The notes under the pieces were generated by a model. It worked only from the letters and a program-made list of their open reading frames with translations. It made no database searches and had not been told where the DNA came from. Of a stretch of DNA of 16,297 nt, positions 12,939 to 16,297 are shown in pieces. Numbering within the stretch: position 1 is the first letter of the stretch; every line of letters starts with the position of its first letter. Both the position numbers and the translations under genes were made by a program. Source of the DNA: JARIHD01 sp041743655 (GTDB lineage Bacteria > Patescibacteriota > Saccharimonadia > Saccharimonadales > UBA4665); NCBI GenBank assembly GCA_041743655.1, contig JBGTMJ010000056.1:1-16297 (forward strand), read 5' to 3'.

Positions 12939-13931
12939 ATGAATACACTACCTACAGACCAGCAAGCTACACGGTTCAAACACTGTATAGTCCTCTTTAA
13001 CCCAATCAGCACCAATGCACCAGCAACCAAACAACGTATAGATAAAATCGGAGAGATATTTTCAGACTCTAAGGTTGACATACTCGAAACTTCATCGGAG
13101 GGACCTCAAGCAAATCGTGCGCTCATCGAAAAGCATGCTTCCAAACTAGGCCAGCAGACTTTACTGTGCATAGCAGGCGGTGACGGTACGACCAACCAGG
13201 TAATCGAGACGCTGTTGACTGCCGAGCACCTTACGGAAGAGCAACGCCAAACACCCTTACTGCCACTCTGGGGTGGTAATGCCAACGACTTGGCACATAT
13301 GCTCAATGGTTCAAACCGTACCCGCCTTGAAGACATACTTAACAAAGGTAAGATAGTCCCCATTCATCCTTTGCAATGCACAATGACAAGCGAGGACGGC
13401 ACAGTTATTGTACGCATTGCTGCCTGCTATGCCGGATTTGGCGCAACAGCCTTTGCAGCCTTACAGCTTAACAAGCCTGCACATCGCAAGAGCAAGCTAC
13501 ATGCAATGCCCGGGGGAAGGCCGCTGCAGGAAATTATTACCGTAACTGCTGCATTGTTGGAAGCACCATCCTTCGCCGTAAAAGAGTCTAATGACGTACA
13601 GATTGTATACGAACGTACTTTTGCTAACGGATCACGTATGGCAAAACTCAAGCATCTGCCAGTAGAACTTACGGACGAGATGTTTTACATTAACACCTTG
13701 GAGAACAGACGGCTGTTTTCTGCTATTCCTCGTCTGGTAGAGCTGATTCTCAAACGAGTATCTGGAAAATTCTTGCGAAACCATGCGCACTTTACTACCC
13801 AGGGAACCAGTTGGGCCCATTTCGATGGCGAACCCCAGAAAGTCCCAGCCAGAACCGATGTCGATATCCAGTTGTCCACAAGACCGTTCTACGCTTTGAG
13901 TACTACATTTGGCAGCAAAGATAAAGAATAG
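12939..13931 (+). CDS. Diacylglycerol kinase-family lipid kinase
   Basis: The 330-aa product belongs to the DAGK catalytic (YegS/DgkB-like) family of cytoplasmic lipid kinases. The first strand and loop CIVLFNPISTNA (15-26) is followed by the nucleotide motif CIAGGDGTTNQV (77-88, GGDGT at 80-84) and the second glycine loop LPLWGGNANDLAHML (108-122). The C-terminal beta domain contains the conserved WAHFDGEP turn and ends near TRPFYALST. The loop reads GGNANDLA, where many relatives have GTGNDFA. It would phosphorylate diacylglycerol or a related lipid, feeding phosphatidate to CDP-lipid synthesis. The divergent CDP-alcohol phosphatidyltransferase gene fits that pathway. The ATG at 12939 is the only credible start: an in-frame stop lies five codons upstream. 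No Shine-Dalgarno directly precedes it. Confidence 0.85.
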   Translation: MNTLPTDQQATRFKHCIVLFNPISTNAPATKQRIDKIGEIFSDSKVDILETSSEGPQANRALIEKHASKLGQQTLLCIAGGDGTTNQVIETLLTAEHLTEEQRQTPLLPLWGGNANDLAHMLNGSNRTRLEDILNKGKIVPIHPLQCTMTSEDGTVIVRIAACYAGFGATAFAALQLNKPAHRKSKLHAMPGGRPLQEIITVTAALLEAPSFAVKESNDVQIVYERTFANGSRMAKLKHLPVELTDEMFYINTLENRRLFSAIPRLVELILKRVSGKFLRNHAHFTTQGTSWAHFDGEPQKVPARTDVDIQLSTRPFYALSTTFGSKDKE

Positions 13932-13948
13932 GATAAAGCGGGGTGACG

Positions 13949-14224
13949 TTAGGCCATGGCTCGAGGATGTCCTGCAATATCTACTAAAGTCCACAGCTTT
14001 TCCTGTGTATCAAACTTAAGACGGTAGTCAGTTTCGCCATCAGTCATATCAAAAATCTGAACCAACCGCTGGCCTTTCTGTACCAGGTAGCGTAACCCGT
14101 TCAGGAAAATATATTCATGTCCGTCAAACTCAATGCGCTTTGGGAAGCTCTTAAGCTCCTTGCTGTTCTGGAAGTAAATAGCAGTTACGGCTACTTCTCG
14201 GTTAATTGTTACACGATTACTCAT
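13949..14224 (-). CDS. Hypothetical protein, 91 aa
   Basis: The product starts MSNRVTINREVAVTAIYFQNSKELKSFPKRIEFDGHEYIFLNGLRYLVQKGQRLVQIFDMTDGETDYRLKFD. The alternating pattern of short strands suggests a small beta-rich fold. The middle (KRIEFDGHEYIFLNGLRYLV) and the DMTDGETDYRLKFD segment look well ordered and conserved, and I have a faint recollection of similar proteins in Patescibacteria, but no function is known to me. It has no signal peptide or membrane helix. AGGAGC lies about 7-8 nt before the ATG, and TATAAC at 14270-14275 is a probable -10 box. It converges on the lipid kinase gene with 17 nt between them. Confidence 0.7.
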   Translation of the reverse strand: MSNRVTINREVAVTAIYFQNSKELKSFPKRIEFDGHEYIFLNGLRYLVQKGQRLVQIFDMTDGETDYRLKFDTQEKLWTLVDIAGHPRAMA

Positions 14225-14722
14225 AGGTCAAGCTCCTAAAAGTTAAGGTTGCTAATTAGAGGAACGTTTGTTATAAAACGCCATGAACGGATTTGATAAC
14301 GGAGGGCCTAAGTACAAGACAAGTAACCGTTCATACTCGTCATAATCTTAGAAACCGTTGCTTGATAAAGGGTAAACAGTGACGCTTTTTCGCTGTCCAG
14401 CGAACGCCGTACAACGAACAGTGAGTATATTCCCAAAAAGTTGACCAATAAGCCTGTATGTAGGAATCCGCTAGCCAGCAGAGCTAGTTGGCGAAAGCAC
14501 ACACATTGCTAACGTTTATTATATAGACCCTCCGGATAGTAATGCAATACGGTTATTATCGTCACATTTACACCACACCATATGAGGTAAGAGATAGAGT
14601 TAACACTTATGGATTGTCTCATCCTGCGCGGCTATTAGCACAGCTAGTTGCAATGTGACAGGCACTCTCTTGCTACCCACTTACGGTTTCACAGGCTCAA
14701 GCCTTTAGAGTACACTAAGTAT
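14225..14722. other. Intergenic region of about 500 nt without a recognised gene
   Basis: It lies between divergent genes. It holds the -10 box TATAAC (14270-14275, minus strand), an inverted repeat with ATGAACGG (14283-14290) and CCGTTCAT (14327-14334), and a shorter CTAGC/GCTAG pair (14471-14475, 14483-14487). At its right end is the promoter listed at 14688. A minus-strand frame at 14308-14502 lacks a ribosome binding site and is not accepted as a gene. I checked by eye for tmRNA, RNase P and SRP RNA cores and saw none. Confidence 0.4.
14688..14716 (+). promoter_or_regulatory. Sigma-70-type promoter placing transcription start at ATG 14723
   Basis: TTCACA (14688-14693, 5 of 6 consensus) and TACACT (14711-14716, 4 of 6) are separated by exactly 17 nt. 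The -10 box is followed by 6 nt and then ATG, so the transcription start should coincide with the start codon. Confidence 0.55.
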
Positions 14723-15082
14723 ATGATTTTTGAGATGCTGCGCTGGTGGTATGGTGCCGGATGGTTACGTGCAGCACAGCACAGCATTACCTGGTCAAAA
14801 CGTATGGGACAGGCTTTCTCAGTGCCGTTATTGGCACGTACTCTTTTTGCACCCTGGCGGCGTATCGTGAGCCTTGGCGGGCGGTCATTCGACGAGAGAA
14901 TACGCGCAGCTTTTGACAATCTGGTATCGCGATGTGTTGGTTCTGTTGTTCGCACGCTTGTACTGATCACTGCAGCCATTGCTGTGTGTATGGCCCTGAT
15001 CCTGGCAGTGTTACTAACCGTCGTGTGGCCACTACTACCTGTTGCCTTTATATACTTTGTCGTGCGGAGTATCACAGGATGA
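14723..15082 (+). CDS. Small membrane protein preceding a Clp-like ATPase (119 aa)
   Basis: From ATG 14723 the product starts MIFEMLRWWYGAGWLRAAQ. It has a cytoplasmic-looking basic middle (SKRMGQAFSVPLLARTLFAPWRRIVSLGGRSFDERIRAAFDNLVSRCVG) and ends in two closely spaced hydrophobic stretches (RTLVLITAAIAVCMALILAVLLTVVWPLLPVAFIYFVV). I recall similar WWYG...LFAPW proteins beside Clp-type ATPases in Saccharibacteria-like genomes, but cannot name a family. The stop codon overlaps the next start (ATGATG), so translation of the two is coupled and the products probably work together, perhaps as a membrane partner of the ATPase. An in-frame TTG at 14648 would add 25 residues but has no ribosome binding site and lies upstream of the promoter's start point. 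Confidence 0.72.
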   Translation: MIFEMLRWWYGAGWLRAAQHSITWSKRMGQAFSVPLLARTLFAPWRRIVSLGGRSFDERIRAAFDNLVSRCVGSVVRTLVLITAAIAVCMALILAVLLTVVWPLLPVAFIYFVVRSITG

Positions 15083-16297
15083 TGACAGTAGTAGCTCTGA
15101 CTAGTTTGAGAGCACGTAAAGCCCGCCTGTCGCGCAGAATCGGCAAGGGCGGTTCTGAGCTTCTAACAGGGCTGCTCTTGTTGTTTACCGCTACCAGCAT
15201 GTACCAGGCAGTCTTTGGAACGTCACCAAGGGTGGGCTACCTTACAGCCGCTCTCGCAACGCTTCTGGCCATGCTTTTGTTGTGGTATCACTATGATCTC
15301 AAAGACATAGCGCCTAAAGTACCCGCTCTACAGCTCGACGATACCATTGAGCAGCACCTACTCGCAACACTTACGGCACCTGTCACACCGCGATCTGCCT
15401 GGGAAGCTGCGTGCCAGAACGCCGAAGGGCTCTTTGTCTGCAACCACCTGTTGCTTGACTGGAAATCCTTAAGCCCAGCACTCAGCGCAAATGAGCAAGA
15501 CATGGAAGCGGTATGGCGTCAGTCACAGGAACTGCTTGATTCTACTAAAACAACTGGGTTGCATGCTGGCATCTTGGCAACGGCAGTGCTACTTGCTTCT
15601 CCGGCGGCCCAAACATTTCTGACCGCCAACAAATTGAAGGCCGGGGACGTTAAGGAAGTGTTGGACTGGTTAGACCGGCAGTTAGCCTATTTCCGGCAGC
15701 CCAAGCCATACTTCGGAGGTATCGGGCGCGACTGGGCCAGTGGTTTTACGCCAACCCTGGAGGACTTTGGGCAGAACCTTAGTCGTCAAGTGGAAGCGCA
15801 GGGTGGAAGCGCACACTATGTGGCTCACAGTGATTTATTGGAAGGCATGGCCAGTAGCCTGAGTCGCAGTAACGGCGTGGCCCTGGTTGGAGCAGACGGA
15901 ACCGGTAAGAGTACACTGGTATACGGCCTGGCGCAGCGATTACTGGAAGGTAGTGACACGCAACTCAAATACTACCAAGTGGTCAGCTTAAACGCCTCAC
16001 TCATCCTCTCTTACAACGGAGCGCAGCTTGAAAAGCTGATGCTCACCCTATTTGGCGAAGCAGTCAGTGCCGGCAACATTATTTTATTCCTGGATGATGC
16101 CCAACTTTTCTTTAGCAGTGGTGTAGGTTCGTTCGATATGAGCCAGATACTACTACCGGTACTCAAAAACCGTAACATTAAAATTGTTGCAGCATTCGAA
16201 CCCGCTGACTGGCAAGGATTACAAGCCAAGCAACCAGCACTTGCCAATAGTTTTGCCAGCATGACTATCAGTGAGCCTTCTGAACAGACTACGTATA
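15079..16297 (+). CDS. Membrane-anchored Clp-like AAA+ ATPase (partial, C-terminus off window)
   Basis: The frame is open to the right edge, with 406 residues visible. A basic N-terminus precedes two hydrophobic segments at about 29-46 and 53-70. Next comes a helical region at about 85-205 whose repeated L..A...A...L pattern resembles a Clp N-domain. An AAA+ module follows: Walker A GADGTGKST (271-279), the NASLILSYNGAQLEKLM pore-loop region, Walker B NIILFLDDAQLFF (333-345), and FEPADW...FASMTISEPS, matching the first ATPase module of ClpA/ClpB/ClpC. Walker B ends D-D, where Clp proteins have D-E, so the usual catalytic Glu is Asp340. Fixed in the membrane, it may unfold membrane or envelope substrates, perhaps delivering them to a protease not in the window. 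The start overlaps the upstream stop as ATGATG, implying coupled translation. Confidence 0.82.
   Translation, partial: MMTVVALTSLRARKARLSRRIGKGGSELLTGLLLLFTATSMYQAVFGTSPRVGYLTAALATLLAMLLLWYHYDLKDIAPKVPALQLDDTIEQHLLATLTAPVTPRSAWEAACQNAEGLFVCNHLLLDWKSLSPALSANEQDMEAVWRQSQELLDSTKTTGLHAGILATAVLLASPAAQTFLTANKLKAGDVKEVLDWLDRQLAYFRQPKPYFGGIGRDWASGFTPTLEDFGQNLSRQVEAQGGSAHYVAHSDLLEGMASSLSRSNGVALVGADGTGKSTLVYGLAQRLLEGSDTQLKYYQVVSLNASLILSYNGAQLEKLMLTLFGEAVSAGNIILFLDDAQLFFSSGVGSFDMSQILLPVLKNRNIKIVAAFEPADWQGLQAKQPALANSFASMTISEPSEQTTY

Noticed and set aside
14308..14502. 64-aa hydrophobic frame on the minus strand
   Set aside because: It opens with GTG without a ribosome binding site or promoter, its product shows no recognisable pattern, and a small inverted repeat lies within it. 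Most likely a chance frame.

Overview
The window reads as a bacterial chromosome segment of about 16.3 kb with mid-range GC, short intergenic gaps and many small proteins. It has no tRNA, rRNA, CRISPR array, insertion sequence or phage gene that I can recognise. The mix of genes suggests a Patescibacteria (CPR) genome, perhaps Saccharibacteria-like. That mix is a type IV prepilin-type anchor on a beta-propeller, a DUF5665-like small membrane protein, a KGG-motif remnant, GlsB, a Crp/Fnr regulator and a membrane-anchored Clp-like ATPase. The placement is an inference from recalled family resemblance, not a measurement. TGA serves as a normal stop codon here.

Layout, left to right. (1) A partial nucleoside 2-deoxyribosyltransferase-like gene on the minus strand faces two small plus-strand ORFs across a perfect 14-bp palindrome. 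(2) A prepilin-like protein fused to a TolB/PD40-type propeller follows. (3) An alpha-glucan block holds a GH13 alpha-glucosidase (minus strand), then a GT4 glycosyltransferase and a debranching-enzyme catalytic domain (both plus strand). (4) A run of small minus-strand genes follows: an 81-aa unknown, a coiled-coil protein, a KGG-motif gene with a broken frame, and a DUF5665-like membrane protein. (5) A CHASE-domain histidine kinase and a stand-alone receiver probably form a two-component pair, and they converge on a Crp/Fnr-family regulator. (6) Divergent from that regulator lie a 58-aa gene and a GlsB/YeaQ-type membrane protein. (7) A lipid pair follows: a CDP-alcohol phosphatidyltransferase and a diacylglycerol/lipid kinase, divergently transcribed. 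(8) A small conserved-looking unknown precedes a two-gene overlapping unit, a membrane protein and a membrane-anchored Clp/AAA ATPase that runs off the right edge.

Functionally the window combines storage or host-derived alpha-glucan handling, phospholipid head-group chemistry, envelope sensing and several stress-type small proteins.

Three features that cross gene boundaries deserve attention. Several starts sit only 6-9 nt after a good -10 box and have no ribosome binding site, which suggests leaderless mRNAs, while the small genes carry strong Shine-Dalgarno sequences. GTAAA/TTTAC dyads recur in intergenic regions, including beside the Crp/Fnr gene. The Clp-like ATPase has Asp in place of the usual Walker B catalytic Glu.
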